Below, one piece after another: positions 19,122 to 28,438 of a stretch of DNA of 64,000 nt. The translations under genes and the position numbers were made by a program. The stretch is from Halioglobus sp. (GTDB taxonomy: Bacteria > Pseudomonadota > Gammaproteobacteria > Pseudomonadales > Halieaceae), in the NCBI GenBank assembly GCA_002699145.1, contig PABK01000006.1:1-64000 (forward strand). Direction: 5' to 3'. The stretch's first letter is position 1. Every line of letters starts with the position of its first letter. The notes beneath the pieces are model-generated. The model searched no databases. It was given only the letters and a program-made list of their open reading frames with translations, and was not told the origin of the DNA.

Positions 19122-19532
19122 TTACTTCTTGCGCACGTAGAGCACCAGGGAGTGGTCTATCAGCTCGAAGCCGTGCTCATCGGCGATCTCCCGCTGGCGG
19201 CGCTCGATGACGTCGTCGTGAAACTCCACCACCTCGCCAGTCGCCTCACAAATCATGTGGTCGTGGTGCTCGCCCTTGGCCAGCTCGAACACCGAGTGCC
19301 CGGTCTCGAAGTTGTGGCGCATCACCAGCTTGGCATTCTCGAATTGGGTCAGCACGCGGTACACCGTGGCCAGGCCCACGTCCTCGCCCGCGTCGCGCAG
19401 GGCGTCGTACACCTCCTCGGCGCTCATGTGCTGGCCCTCTTCCTGGGAGGCCTCGAGAATTTGCAGGATTTTGACGCGCGGAAGGGTCACCTTGAGACCC
19501 GCTTTACGCAATTCCTGGTTTTGTTCGGCCAT
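19122..19532 (-). CDS. fur: Ferric uptake regulator
   Basis: Iron-responsive repressor, 136 residues. The DNA-binding domain (1-85) reads ELRKAGLKVTLPRVKIL...DVGLATVYRVLTQFENAKLV. The metal site is GEHHDHMIC and the C-terminal part is GFELIDHSLVLYVRKK. Only one cysteine follows the HHDH motif (CEATGE), so the structural CXXC zinc site of E. coli Fur is absent, as in Pseudomonas Fur. I use the ATG at 19532; the frame stays open much further upstream into bamE but is not conserved there. It is divergent from bamE with 72 bases between the starts. Confidence 0.97.
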   Translation of the reverse strand: MAEQNQELRKAGLKVTLPRVKILQILEASQEEGQHMSAEEVYDALRDAGEDVGLATVYRVLTQFENAKLVMRHNFETGHSVFELAKGEHHDHMICEATGEVVEFHDDVIERRQREIADEHGFELIDHSLVLYVRKK

Positions 19533-19604
19533 GGCCGGGGGTTCTCTGTGCAATCCAGTGGCTGTATGATGCCACCCCAGACTGGCAAGTGGAAGAAATA
19601 CCCG

Positions 19605-20000
19605 ATGCGGATTGCATGCATCGCCCTGCTCGCGACATGCCTGGCCGGCTGCGGGTTCATCGGCTTCCCCGGCGTGTACCGGATCGACGTGGAGCAGGGC
19701 AACATCGTCACCCAGGACATGGCGGACCAGCTCAAGCCGGGCATGAGCCGGCGCCAGGTGCGTTTCATCCTGGGCACGCCCCTGGTCGAGGATACCTTCA
19801 ACCAGGACCGCTGGGACTACCCCTACGTCAAGCGCAACGGGCCCGACGTACTCGACGAGTCGCGGCTGAGCGTGCGCTTTGACGGCGACACCCTGGTCGA
19901 GGTCAGCGGCGACTACCTGCCGCCGGCCTGGCGCGACGCCGACACCCCCGCCCCGACAACCAGCGACACGCCCGAGGGGCAGGCTGCCGCGCAGGACTGA
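19605..20000 (+). CDS. bamE: Outer membrane assembly lipoprotein BamE (SmpA)
   Basis: 131-residue component of the Bam machine that inserts beta-barrel proteins. A lipoprotein signal is clear: MRIACIALLATCLAGC, with the lipobox LAGC at residues 13-16. The mature part has the SmpA/OmlA signature (QGNIVTQDMADQLKPGMSRRQVRFILGTPLVEDTFNQDRWDYPY). The C-terminus adds an unconserved Pro/Thr/Asp-rich tail. The ATG at 19605 has GGAAG upstream; an ATG at 19566 is possible but would place extra residues before the signal peptide. It is convergent with rnfH (10-base gap). Confidence 0.95.
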   Translation: MRIACIALLATCLAGCGFIGFPGVYRIDVEQGNIVTQDMADQLKPGMSRRQVRFILGTPLVEDTFNQDRWDYPYVKRNGPDVLDESRLSVRFDGDTLVEVSGDYLPPAWRDADTPAPTTSDTPEGQAAAQD

Positions 20001-20010
20001 CGCGCCCGGC

Positions 20011-20322
20011 TCAGGCCTCGCCCTGCTCGCGCCGCTCCCGCGCGCGCGCCGCCCGCGCCTTGCGCACTTCCTTCGGGTCGGCGACCAGCGGCCGGTAAAT
20101 CTCGACGCGGTCGCCGTCGCTGAGCACCTGGGCGGGGGACACCACCTTGCCGAAAATGCCCAGCTTGGCGTCGTCCAGGTCCAGGCCCTCAAACCTGTCG
20201 ACGATACCCGACAGCCGCGCGGCCTCCAGGGCGCTGGAGCCGTCGGGCACCTCCACTTCCAGGATGGCCTGTTTCTGTGGCAGCGCGTAGGCTACCTCCA
20301 CCTTGATGGTCTGTGCACTCAT
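20011..20322 (-). CDS. rnfH: RnfH family ubiquitin-like protein
   Basis: 103 residues matching UPF0125/RnfH: a beta-grasp, ubiquitin-like fold with EVAYALPQKQAILEVEVPDGSSALEAARLSGI and GIFGKVVSPAQVLSDGDRVEIYRPLVADPKEVRKARA. The function is poorly known. It is typically encoded next to ratA, and here only four bases separate the two genes, so they form an operon. Confidence 0.92.
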   Translation of the reverse strand: MSAQTIKVEVAYALPQKQAILEVEVPDGSSALEAARLSGIVDRFEGLDLDDAKLGIFGKVVSPAQVLSDGDRVEIYRPLVADPKEVRKARAARARERREQGEA

Positions 20323-20326
20323 GGTT

Positions 20327-20758
20327 TCAACCGTATAGTGTCCTGGCGCGTTGCGCCACCGCGTCCACCAGGTCGTTGCTGACCCGGTCGAACAACTTCG
20401 TCGCCGCCACCCCCAGCACGCGGCTGTTGATGCGGAACTGCAAATCCAGGCTCATTTTACACCCGGCGTCGCCGAGTTGCTGGAAATCCCAACGCCCCTG
20501 AAACTGGTCGAAGGGGCCGTCGAGCAGCTCCAGCACGATTTCCCGTCCCGGCACCAGGTGGTTGCGCGTGCTGAAGCTCTGCCGGACGCCGCCGCGCGCC
20601 AGGTCCAGGCGCGCCTCGACCAGGTGCGCCTCGCGGCGCAATACCTGCGCTCCCACGCAGCCGCCCATGTACTGCGGGTAGGCCTCGACATCGTTGACGA
20701 GGTCGAACAGGCGCCGGGCGTCGTGGGGCAGCAGTGCGCTGCGGCTAATGTGCGTCAT
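20327..20758 (-). CDS. ratA: RatA family protein (SRPBCC/START-like; CoQ-binding type)
   Basis: 143 residues with the START-like cavity fold. The signature is SRSALLPHDARRLFDLVNDVEAYPQYMGGCVGAQVL, followed by FSTRNHLVPGREIVLELLDGPF and FQGRWDFQQLGD. E. coli RatA was reported to block ribosome subunit joining; the wider family resembles the Coq10 ubiquinone-binding proteins. The conserved neighbourhood ratA-rnfH and the nearby smpB support the assignment. The job in this organism is not settled by sequence. Confidence 0.9.
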   Translation of the reverse strand: MTHISRSALLPHDARRLFDLVNDVEAYPQYMGGCVGAQVLRREAHLVEARLDLARGGVRQSFSTRNHLVPGREIVLELLDGPFDQFQGRWDFQQLGDAGCKMSLDLQFRINSRVLGVAATKLFDRVSNDLVDAVAQRARTLYG

Positions 20759-20798
20759 GATGTCTTTGCGTCTGCGCGGCGGGCACGGCGATCACGGT

Positions 20799-22172
20799 TC
20801 AACTGGACACCCCGTCCGCCAGCGAGGCCAGTAGTAGCAGCGCTATCGCCAGCGGCACCGGCCAGCGCAACAGGAAGCGCCACACCTGTACCAGCGCGGG
20901 CGATTCCCGCTGCAGCTGCCGGCGCAGGATTTCCGGCCGCAACCGCCAGCCGACGAAGAGCGCGGTCAGCAACGATACCAGAGGCAGCAGGACGTCCGCG
21001 CCCAGTCGGTCGAAAAGCGCAAAAAAGTTCTGTTTACCATACCAGCGGACCGCGTCGCCCCCGGTAAAGGAATAGGTCACCAGCAGTGCCAACGCCCACA
21101 CCAGCACCCCCACGATCAGCGCCGCGGTCAGGCGCTCCAGCCGGGCCAGCTGCATCAGCGAGGCCACCAGCGGCTCCAGGATCGCCACCGCCGAGCCCAG
21201 CGCCGCAAACACCACCAGGAGGAAGAACAGGGCGCCGAACAACTCGCCCTGGGCCAGGTTGCCGAACGCGTAGGGTACGCTCACGAACAGCAGGCCCGGC
21301 CCCATGGACGGCTCGAGATTGTTGGCGAACACCACCGGGAAGATCGCCAGCCCCGCGAGCAGCGCGATCATGGTGTCGAACACGGCGACCGCCATCACCG
21401 AGCGACCGATGGGAATGCGCTCCGGGGCGTAGGCGCCGTAGACAATGCCCGTGCCCACCCCCACACCGAGCGTGAAGAACGCATGCCCCAGCGCCACCAG
21501 CGCACTGGCGGGGGTGAAGTCCACCAGGCGGGTACTGAACAGGAACTCGCCCGCGCGCACCGTGTCGCCGCTGTCCAGCGCAAAGCGCACCAGGTAGCCC
21601 AGCAGCGCGACGAGCACCGGCACCGCCAGCCACACCAGCAACCCCAGGCCGCGACGCACGCCCAGCACCACCGCGCCGCCCGCCAGGAGCAGGAACAGGC
21701 TCTGCCAGTAAACCTGTGGCAGCGGGTCGGTGACGAAGCGCTCGAACTGCCCCGCCACCTCCGGCGCCGATGCGGCGGAGAACACGCCGATGTAGGTGTA
21801 GCGCACATAGGCCAGCGCCCAGCCGGCGACCACCACGTACAACGCGAGGATCAGCAGCCCGGTGACACAGGCCAGTACCCCGGCGCCGACCCAGGCGCGC
21901 GACACCAGCGAGCGGTCACAGGCATGGCGCCATGCGCGCAGGGGCCCGGCGCGGCCGTGGTGGCCGATAACGACCTCGGCGACCAGCACCGGCACGGCAA
22001 GCAGGAACAGGCAGGCGACGTAGGTCAGCACGAAGGCGCCCCCGCCGTGCTCCCCGGCGAGGTAGGAAAAACGCCACAGGTTGCCCAGCCCGACCGCCGA
22101 GGCGGACAGGGCCAGGACGAAGGTGGTGCGCGTGCGCCAGCGATCCCCGGCGCCGAGGATGCCTGCTATCAC
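20799..22172 (-). CDS. Sodium-dependent transporter of the neurotransmitter:sodium symporter (SNF) family
   Basis: 457-residue inner-membrane protein with about eleven to twelve hydrophobic segments. The first two helices carry the family signature WRTRTTFVLALSASAVGLGNLWRFSYLAGEHGGGAFVLTYV, with the unwound-helix residues for sodium and substrate. Bacterial members such as LeuT import amino acids. Here the later part contains GVGTGIVYGAYAP and SMGPGLLFVSVPYAFGNL. The substrate is unknown. It is divergent from smpB. Confidence 0.9.
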   Translation of the reverse strand: MIAGILGAGDRWRTRTTFVLALSASAVGLGNLWRFSYLAGEHGGGAFVLTYVACLFLLAVPVLVAEVVIGHHGRAGPLRAWRHACDRSLVSRAWVGAGVLACVTGLLILALYVVVAGWALAYVRYTYIGVFSAASAPEVAGQFERFVTDPLPQVYWQSLFLLLAGGAVVLGVRRGLGLLVWLAVPVLVALLGYLVRFALDSGDTVRAGEFLFSTRLVDFTPASALVALGHAFFTLGVGVGTGIVYGAYAPERIPIGRSVMAVAVFDTMIALLAGLAIFPVVFANNLEPSMGPGLLFVSVPYAFGNLAQGELFGALFFLLVVFAALGSAVAILEPLVASLMQLARLERLTAALIVGVLVWALALLVTYSFTGGDAVRWYGKQNFFALFDRLGADVLLPLVSLLTALFVGWRLRPEILRRQLQRESPALVQVWRFLLRWPVPLAIALLLLASLADGVSS

Positions 22173-22286
22173 CGGAAAAAAGTGTAGATAATCATGCGCT
22201 TAGGTTGCCCCAGCCCGGGGCCTCGAAAAAGGGAAAGATTCACGATTCTACGCGTATCCGCGCCGGTTATCCGTATAATGCGCGCC

Positions 22287-22769
22287 ATGGCGAAACGCAA
22301 GCCGAAAACGGCGGACAATACGATCGCGCGCAACAAGCGCGCCTCCTTCGACTACCAGTTGCTGGACAGCTTCGAGGCCGGTGTCGCACTGCAGGGCTGG
22401 GAGGTGAAGAGCCTGCGCATGGGCAAGGTGGACCTGGCGGATTCCTACGTGTTGATGAAGGACGGCGAGGCCTGGTTGCTGGGTGCGACGATTCACCCCC
22501 TGGACACCGCGTCGACACACTTTGTCACCGACCCCACGCGCACGCGCAAGCTGTTGCTGCAGAAAAAACAACTGGCGCAGATCCTCGCGGCCACCACGCA
22601 AAAAGGACAGACCTGCGTGTGCACGGGGCTGTACTGGAAAGGCCACCTGGTGAAGGCGCGCATCGCGCTGGCGGTGGGCAAGAAGTCCCACGACAAGCGC
22701 GACACGCAGAAAGAGCGCGACTGGAACCGGCAGAAACAACGCATCCTGCGGGACAACGTGAAGCAGTAG
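22287..22769 (+). CDS. smpB: SsrA-binding protein SmpB
   Basis: Binds tmRNA and delivers it to stalled ribosomes. 160 residues: the N-terminal oligonucleotide-binding fold ([35 protein letters not shown]), [18 protein letters not shown], and the basic C-terminal tail [21 protein letters not shown] that enters the mRNA channel. The ATG at 22287 gives the usual MAKRK-type start; an ATG nine bases upstream is in frame. Its partner ssrA lies 5.3 kb downstream on the same strand. Confidence 0.97.
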   Translation: MAKRKPKTADNTIARNKRASFDYQLLDSFEAGVALQGWEVKSLRMGKVDLADSYVLMKDGEAWLLGATIHPLDTASTHFVTDPTRTRKLLLQKKQLAQILAATTQKGQTCVCTGLYWKGHLVKARIALAVGKKSHDKRDTQKERDWNRQKQRILRDNVKQ

Positions 22770-23087
22770 CAGGCAGCATTATTACGCGCAGCCGGGTTAG
22801 AAACACATCGTCTAAAAACCGGATTGCGCAATCCGCGATTGCCAACCATAGTTAAGACTGCGCGAAAGGCACCGCCGCGCCGTGCAGCGCACGACAGGCG
22901 CGACACCCCTGAGCGCAGTGTTATACGGCGTACTGCCGCAATACTTTCCCACGGAGGAAAGTGCCCATCGGGGAAGTTGCCGACAGCGTCCCCGACCGGG
23001 CTCCTGCCCGATGCCGTTTTCGGTTGGCGACAAGCTGGCCGAAGGCGGCGTTTTAAGCGTCCCGTTGCCCGGCGGCTGACCAGCGAC
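22770..23087. other. 318-base gap between smpB and the DUF481 gene
   Basis: No convincing gene. It holds a perfect 14-base palindrome GGATTGCGCAATCC at 22821-22834, 51 bases after the smpB stop. It also holds a 7-bp hairpin ACTTTCC/GGAAAGT at 22943-22962. Neither is followed by a T-run. The left part is less GC-rich than the genes around it. Confidence 0.5.
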
Positions 23088-24107
23088 TCACCAACGATAG
23101 CCGAGCTTGAATTTGTAGGTTTCGTCCGTAGTGTCGACACCCTCCACGGCCCCGCCATCGTACTCGTAGACCGCTTCCGCGGCCGCCTCGAAGCCGAAGA
23201 TCAGCGGAAAGCGCAGCCCGGCGGTGGTATTGAGAATCAGGTCGCTGGACTGCACGAAATTGTAAACGCCGGTCTGGTCGAGATAGAACTCCAGCCCGCG
23301 GATCACCTCGCTGCTCAGGCGCACCTCCCAGTTGCTGCCCCAGAAATCGTTGTCCTCGGCCATGTCGAACTGTTCGTCGACATAGACCAGACCGAGCTCG
23401 GCGTGCAGCGTCAGGTAGGGGTGTTCAAAAAACTGCCGGCCCAGGTACGGGCCCAGTCCCGTGCGCAGGTCGAGGTCGGCGAACTGGTCGTGGCTGGCGA
23501 CGAGTTGAAAGCCGACGTAGTTGTCGGGATCTTCGCGGCTGAAACGGTCGTACTTGTCGCGCAGCAACCAGCGGTACTTGTTGCGCTCGCCGTTGGACTC
23601 GTCGATCTCCCACTCGGCGCGGAGGGTATAGCGGTCCTCCAGGCTGCGCCAGATACTTTCCAGCTCGAGGTCCAGTTCATCGGTGTCGGTATTGCCGCGT
23701 TCCGACTGCAGCGCGGTGTTGAAACGGCCGAACCATTTATAACCCTCGCCGAGACGCCAGGGCTCCGGGTTGACCAGGCGGATGTCGGGGGCGTCGAAGC
23801 GCACCGGGCGCGCCTCGTCACTGAGCACCACCAGGTCCTCGCCCTGGGCGACGATGCGCTTGTCGCGATAGACCGTGCCGTCGCGCATCAGCAGGTCGAC
23901 ATTGCCGTCGGTGACGATGGTCTTGATGGTGCCGCGGGCGATGGTGATGTCGCCGGCAAACGGCGTGTTGAACACCACCCCCTTGTCGTCGGCGCTGACC
24001 AGCGTACCGATCAACAGTGAGCCGTTGTGCATGACCAACTGGTCGGCGCGCGCGCCGGCGCCGAGCAACAGCAGGACGAACACGCCCCAAAGCCACCTGA
24101 AAAGCAT
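23088..24107 (-). CDS. DUF481 family outer-membrane beta-barrel protein
   Basis: 339 residues. A signal peptide (MLFRWLWGVFVLLLLGAGARA) precedes a short SH3-like part (QLVMHNGSLLIGTLVSADDKGVVFNTPFAGDITIARGTIKTI) and a DUF481/YdiY-type barrel of alternating strands. The barrel ends in an aromatic C-terminal residue (KLGYRW), as expected for Bam-dependent outer-membrane proteins. I start at ATG 24107, which has GGGGGA just upstream, rather than the in-frame GTG twelve bases earlier. The function of this family is unknown; YdiY homologues are salt- or acid-responsive in some bacteria. Divergent from the AsmA-like gene. Confidence 0.82.
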   Translation of the reverse strand: MLFRWLWGVFVLLLLGAGARADQLVMHNGSLLIGTLVSADDKGVVFNTPFAGDITIARGTIKTIVTDGNVDLLMRDGTVYRDKRIVAQGEDLVVLSDEARPVRFDAPDIRLVNPEPWRLGEGYKWFGRFNTALQSERGNTDTDELDLELESIWRSLEDRYTLRAEWEIDESNGERNKYRWLLRDKYDRFSREDPDNYVGFQLVASHDQFADLDLRTGLGPYLGRQFFEHPYLTLHAELGLVYVDEQFDMAEDNDFWGSNWEVRLSSEVIRGLEFYLDQTGVYNFVQSSDLILNTTAGLRFPLIFGFEAAAEAVYEYDGGAVEGVDTTDETYKFKLGYRW

Positions 24108-24230
24108 GGTTTCCCCCACCCTGGTTTACACAGCGGCGGCATTATACAGCGCGGCCGCGGCGGGTGCTGGTGCAGCCCCGGGCCGGTTGCTACCATAGCC
24201 GCCCTGCCGTGAGCCGCGTGAGCCTCGCCG

Positions 24231-27200
24231 TTGAAACGACCGCTGTATTCGCTGTTGCCACTGGTGCTGATCGTCGTGCTGGCGGTATTCGGCAACTACA
24301 TCGTGGCGCGGACACTGGACGCGCAGCTGCCGCAGCTGCTGCGCCAGGCGCTGGGGCAACCGGTGCGCCTCGCCCCGCTGCAGGTCAACCTGCTCAACCT
24401 GACCGCCCGCAGCGCCGAACTGGCCATTGGCCCGCAGCAGGATGCCGCCGTGCAAGCCAGCGACGTGCGGGTGCAGCTCGCCCTGCGCCCGCTGCTGCGC
24501 GGTGAGATCCACTTCCTGCTGGCCACGGCCGGCGATCTCGGCGTCAACCCCTCGGCCTGGCCCGCCGGTGACGGCGAAGCGCCGTCGGATTACCGCTTCC
24601 TCGAACCCTGGCTGCCCGACAGGCTGGCGTTGCCACGCGCGCGCTTCATCGATGCCCGGGGCGCGGCGCTGGACCTGCAGGACCTGCAGTGGCAGCGCGA
24701 GGGCGACGGCCCCGCCACGGCCCGCTGGCGGCTGCCGCTGCCGCGCGGCGCCGGCGTCGCGCTGAACCTGCAGCTCGCCTCCCTGGCGGACCTGCTGGCG
24801 CTGGAGGCGCTGGCGCTGACGCTGCAGGCGCAGCCGCCCGACGACCCGGACACGACCATCAGCGCGCAGCTGCAGTTGCGCCCCGGCGAAGACAGCGGCT
24901 ACCAGCTCACGGCCGAGGCCTCCGCCGCCGGCAGCCAACTCCAGGTCAGCGCCGGCAACAGCCTCAGCTGGCGGGCGCCGGACCAGTCGAGCGTCCACAT
25001 CGACAAGCTGGTGATCGAGGACCTGCTCGCCCTGTGGCGCGCCTTCGCCGCACCCGGGGAGGACGACGCGCAGGCCCTGCAACTGGATGCGCCGCTGGCC
25101 GAGTTGACACTGCCGGCGCACGACAGCCACGTGCGCATCGACACGTTGCGCCTGGGCAAGGAGGTCGGCATCGACACCGCCTTCGACCTGCACACCGGGG
25201 CCGACGGCATCCACATCGAACACTTGCGTAGCACCGGGCCGGCGGCGCGCATCGCGGGCACGGCCGCACTGCGCCCGGGCGACCACGGCTGGTCCGTCCG
25301 CGCCGAGGCGCAACTGGCGGCCAAATCGAACCAGGACAGTATCGCCAGCCCCTTCCTGGACTCGCAGTGGCTGCTGCAACAGGGCCAGGTCAGCCTCGCC
25401 GGCAGCGGCGCCACCTGGGCGGCGCTGCTGGACTCACTCGCGGGCCAGGCGCGCCTGCAGGGCTATCACCGCGGCCAGGGCGAGACGCCGTTCGAGATCA
25501 GCGCGCAACTGGACCAGGAGACCGATGTCTTCTCCCTGGACGATGTCTCCCTGCGCCTGGGCGACGGCCAGCTCAGCGGCTCCGCCAGCCTCTCCGGCAA
25601 CGACCGCCGCCTGCTGACGGTGCGGCTGCAGGGCCAGGATGTCGATCTCGGTTTCCTCTTCGGCGACAGCGAGGAAAAAGCCCCCGCCGGCATGGCGCTG
25701 CCGGACTACCTGCGCTTCCTGCCCGGCATCGACCTGCACGCCAGCGTGGACGTGTCGGGGCTGCGCGCGCCGGGCCTGGCTATCGCCCGGGTGCAGGGCG
25801 AGCTGCAGCGCGACAGCGGCGGCGGCCAGCTGGACATCCACGCCGCGGGCATCGGCGGCGGCAACCTGCAACTGGCGCTGACCTCGCAGCGTAAAGACAA
25901 ACACTCCGACCTGGCGCTGAAGACGACGCTGGACAGCATCGACCTGCCGGCCATGTTCGGGCGCGCCGGCCTGCTCTACAGCCGCACCTCGGGCAGCTTC
26001 GGCTTCAGCAGCAGCGGCGCCGACACGCGCGAGATGTTCGCGCGCATGCGCGGCAGCGCCGACCTGACCGTGCGCGTGCGCGCCGACAACGACTGGCAGC
26101 GGGCGTCGCGCGAGGGCGAGGAAGTAGCGCTGTCCGGCAAGGCGCAGCTGGTGCTGGCCGGCGAGCGCATCACCGGCGTCCAGATCAGCGACCTCGACAT
26201 CGCCTCCCTGCAGCAGGACCTCACCGGCAGCCTGTCGCTGGTCGCCGGCCGCACGCCCTGGCTGGAGGCCGACCTCGCCTCGAAAAAACTGGATATCACC
26301 GCCCTGACGGAGCTGCTGCCGCAGTCCGAGGAGGAGGCGGACCAGCGCGATGTCCTGCGGAGCCTGCGCGACCTCGGCGAGGCGCGCATCGCCCTGCGGG
26401 CGCAGACCCTGGTGGTCGCCGCGGTGCCGCTGGCCGACTTCACGGCCACCTTGCAATCCGGCGCCGACCAGCTGCAGATTCCACAGCTGAGCTTCGGCGC
26501 CAGGGGAACCTCCGTGCGCAGCAGCGCCAGCCTGGCCTGGCAGGGCGACACGGCGCAACTGCAGGCCAGCGCAAAGCTCGGCAACGTCAACATCGACCAG
26601 TTCCTGCTCGGCGACGGCGGCGATTTCGTGCCCGTGTCCGGGACGCTCGCGCTGCGCGCCGAGGGCGATTCCGTGGCCGACCTGCTGGCGCACCTCGAGG
26701 GCAACATCGAACTGGCCGCGACCACAACCAGCCAGGCCGTGGACAGGCGTCGCCGGCTGAGCGTGCACGCCAGCCGCCTGGCCGACGGCATGCAGGCGCG
26801 GGTGAGCAGCGCCCAGTTCGGCGCCAGCGAGTTGTCCGGCACACTGCGCCTGGTGCAGGCCACGCGGCCCAAACTGGATATCGAGCTGCAGGGCGGCACC
26901 CTGTCACTGCTGGCGTGGGAGGCGCGCAACCAGGCGCCGCCCGACAGCGACCCACAGGCGGGCGGCTCACTGCTGGCCGACACCGCCCGCGCCAGCGCCG
27001 ACCTGGCGGGCAAGGTGCTGCGCGCGCCCCTGCGCCTGCTGGGCGAGCGCGAAAAGAGACAGGCCGGGGAACGGCTGTTCAGCCCGGAACCCCTGCCCCT
27101 GGAGAGCCTGCGCCGCTTCGACCTGGAACTGCGCGGCCACCTGGACCAGTTGCAGAGCCGCGAGCTGACCGCCGGCGACCTGGACCTCGACGCGACGCTG

Positions 27201-28013
27201 CGCGACGGCCGCCTGGACCTGTCGCTCAGCTCGCGCGCGATGAACGGCGGCAAGGGGGCGCTGAACGCACGGCTGGACAGCGCGGCCGTGCCGCCCACGC
27301 TGCACCTGCAACTGGACTTCGACGGCGTGCGCGGGCTCACCGGCGGCGACACCTACCCGCGCAGCGGCTTCACCTCACTGACCACGCAGGGCGCCAGCCT
27401 CGCCGCCCTGGCGGCCAACAGCAACGGCCTGTTCTACCTGGAACTGGGCGAGGGCCCCATCGATTTCGCCAACCCCACGCTGTTGACCGCGGACATCGCC
27501 ACATCCGTGTTCAGCGCCCTGATTCCCGGCTTCGAAAGCAGCCCGCCCACCCTGGACTGCGGCATCGTGCCCGGCGTGTTCCAGGACGGGGTCGGGGTGA
27601 CACCCTACGGCTACGCCCTGCGCACCGACCAGGCCAATATCCTCGGCCGCATCGAGGTGGACCTGACCGACGAGAGCCTGAAGATGACCCTGGACTCGCG
27701 CAACCGCCAGGGCGTGGGCATCTCCGTCGGCAGCGTGTTCGCCAACACCATCCTGGTGCGCGGCAGCCTCGCCGAACCGCGCATCGTGCCGAACACCACC
27801 AGCCTGCTCTGGCGCGGCGGCGCCGCCTTTCTCACCGCGGGTTTGTCCGTGGTCGGCGAGAGCGTGATCAAGCGCGCCCTGGCCAGCGAGAACCCGTGCC
27901 AGTCCATCAAGCACCTGGTCACCCAGGACCTGTGCCCGAAAAGCGAGGAGGCGGCGGCCTCGACCCTGGTCTGCCCGCCCGGGGGCGGCAAAAAGCCGCC
28001 GCCAAGCAACTGA
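24231..28013 (+). CDS. AsmA-like (DUF748-type) large envelope protein
   Basis: 1260 residues. A single N-terminal membrane anchor (residues 5-27: LYSLLPLVLIVVLAVFGNYIVA) is followed by a very long, repetitive, beta-rich periplasmic region with AsmA-family features, such as the ARSAELAIGPQ-type start and repeated LSGSASLSG/DLTVRVRAD strands. It ends in a conserved AsmA_2-like C-terminal part (GVGISVGSVFANTILVRGSLAEPRIVPN). AsmA-type proteins (TamB, YhdP, YdbH) form hydrophobic bridges that move phospholipid between membranes; this role is inferred by family. The start is TTG at 24231, the only start just ahead of the anchor. The C-terminus ends in a Pro/Lys/Gly-rich tail after four cysteines. 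Confidence 0.75.
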   Translation: MKRPLYSLLPLVLIVVLAVFGNYIVARTLDAQLPQLLRQALGQPVRLAPLQVNLLNLTARSAELAIGPQQDAAVQASDVRVQLALRPLLRGEIHFLLATAGDLGVNPSAWPAGDGEAPSDYRFLEPWLPDRLALPRARFIDARGAALDLQDLQWQREGDGPATARWRLPLPRGAGVALNLQLASLADLLALEALALTLQAQPPDDPDTTISAQLQLRPGEDSGYQLTAEASAAGSQLQVSAGNSLSWRAPDQSSVHIDKLVIEDLLALWRAFAAPGEDDAQALQLDAPLAELTLPAHDSHVRIDTLRLGKEVGIDTAFDLHTGADGIHIEHLRSTGPAARIAGTAALRPGDHGWSVRAEAQLAAKSNQDSIASPFLDSQWLLQQGQVSLAGSGATWAALLDSLAGQARLQGYHRGQGETPFEISAQLDQETDVFSLDDVSLRLGDGQLSGSASLSGNDRRLLTVRLQGQDVDLGFLFGDSEEKAPAGMALPDYLRFLPGIDLHASVDVSGLRAPGLAIARVQGELQRDSGGGQLDIHAAGIGGGNLQLALTSQRKDKHSDLALKTTLDSIDLPAMFGRAGLLYSRTSGSFGFSSSGADTREMFARMRGSADLTVRVRADNDWQRASREGEEVALSGKAQLVLAGERITGVQISDLDIASLQQDLTGSLSLVAGRTPWLEADLASKKLDITALTELLPQSEEEADQRDVLRSLRDLGEARIALRAQTLVVAAVPLADFTATLQSGADQLQIPQLSFGARGTSVRSSASLAWQGDTAQLQASAKLGNVNIDQFLLGDGGDFVPVSGTLALRAEGDSVADLLAHLEGNIELAATTTSQAVDRRRRLSVHASRLADGMQARVSSAQFGASELSGTLRLVQATRPKLDIELQGGTLSLLAWEARNQAPPDSDPQAGGSLLADTARASADLAGKVLRAPLRLLGEREKRQAGERLFSPEPLPLESLRRFDLELRGHLDQLQSRELTAGDLDLDATLRDGRLDLSLSSRAMNGGKGALNARLDSAAVPPTLHLQLDFDGVRGLTGGDTYPRSGFTSLTTQGASLAALAANSNGLFYLELGEGPIDFANPTLLTADIATSVFSALIPGFESSPPTLDCGIVPGVFQDGVGVTPYGYALRTDQANILGRIEVDLTDESLKMTLDSRNRQGVGISVGSVFANTILVRGSLAEPRIVPNTTSLLWRGGAAFLTAGLSVVGESVIKRALASENPCQSIKHLVTQDLCPKSEEAAASTLVCPPGGGKKPPPSN

Positions 28014-28036
28014 TTTTTGGGGATTTTTACAGATAG

Positions 28037-28068
28037 TTGCGCACCGGGGCCGGCGTTTGCGTTATACT
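28037..28068 (+). promoter_or_regulatory. Promoter of ssrA
   Basis: A good -10 hexamer TATACT lies at 28063-28068, ending 12 bases before the mature tmRNA 5' end. The best upstream match TTGCGC (28037-28042) is 20 bases away, so the -35 is weak or unusual. The short extra 5' sequence would be removed by RNase P. Confidence 0.55.
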
Positions 28069-28080
28069 GTGCGATCACAC

Positions 28081-28438
28081 GGGGGCGATTTGGATTCGAC
28101 GACGGTAACGAACCCTCAGGTGCATGCCGTGATGGCAGCGAATCACGTTAATCCAAAGCTGTAAACTGTTAGTTGCCAACGACGACAACTACGCTCTGGC
28201 GGCATAAACCCCGCTAGCGGTCTTTAGCAAGGTGCCAGTACCGCGCTACTGACTGTCATATAGAACTGGATCGCAGTGAGGCATGTCCCGGGCACCGCTG
28301 CTAAATCCTTTACGGGGCTCGCCAATCACGTCCTGACCGTTGGGCTGTGTGCGGTTAAATCAATTAACGGACTCTAAGCATGTAGAGCCTCAGGCAGAGT
28401 GCTGGCGGACGCGGGTTCAACTCCCGCCGCCTCCACCA
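28081..28438 (+). ncRNA. ssrA: Transfer-messenger RNA (tmRNA)
   Basis: 358-base tmRNA for rescue of stalled ribosomes. The 5' end GGGGGCGATTTGGATTCGAC and the 3' end GGTTCAACTCCCGCC...CTCCACCA form the tRNA-Ala-like acceptor and T arms; seven acceptor pairs can be drawn (GGGGGCG with CGCCTCC, one G-U). The 3' CCA is encoded. The resume codon is GCC at 28175 and the tag frame at 28175-28207 reads ANDDNYALAA followed by TAA, the Pseudomonas-type variant of the E. coli tag. Its partner smpB is upstream. The lower-GC accessory block begins immediately after it. Confidence 0.97.

Noticed and set aside
19533-19604. Fur box in the fur-bamE divergent region
   Set aside because: No convincing GATAATGAT-type 19-mer; autoregulation cannot be claimed.
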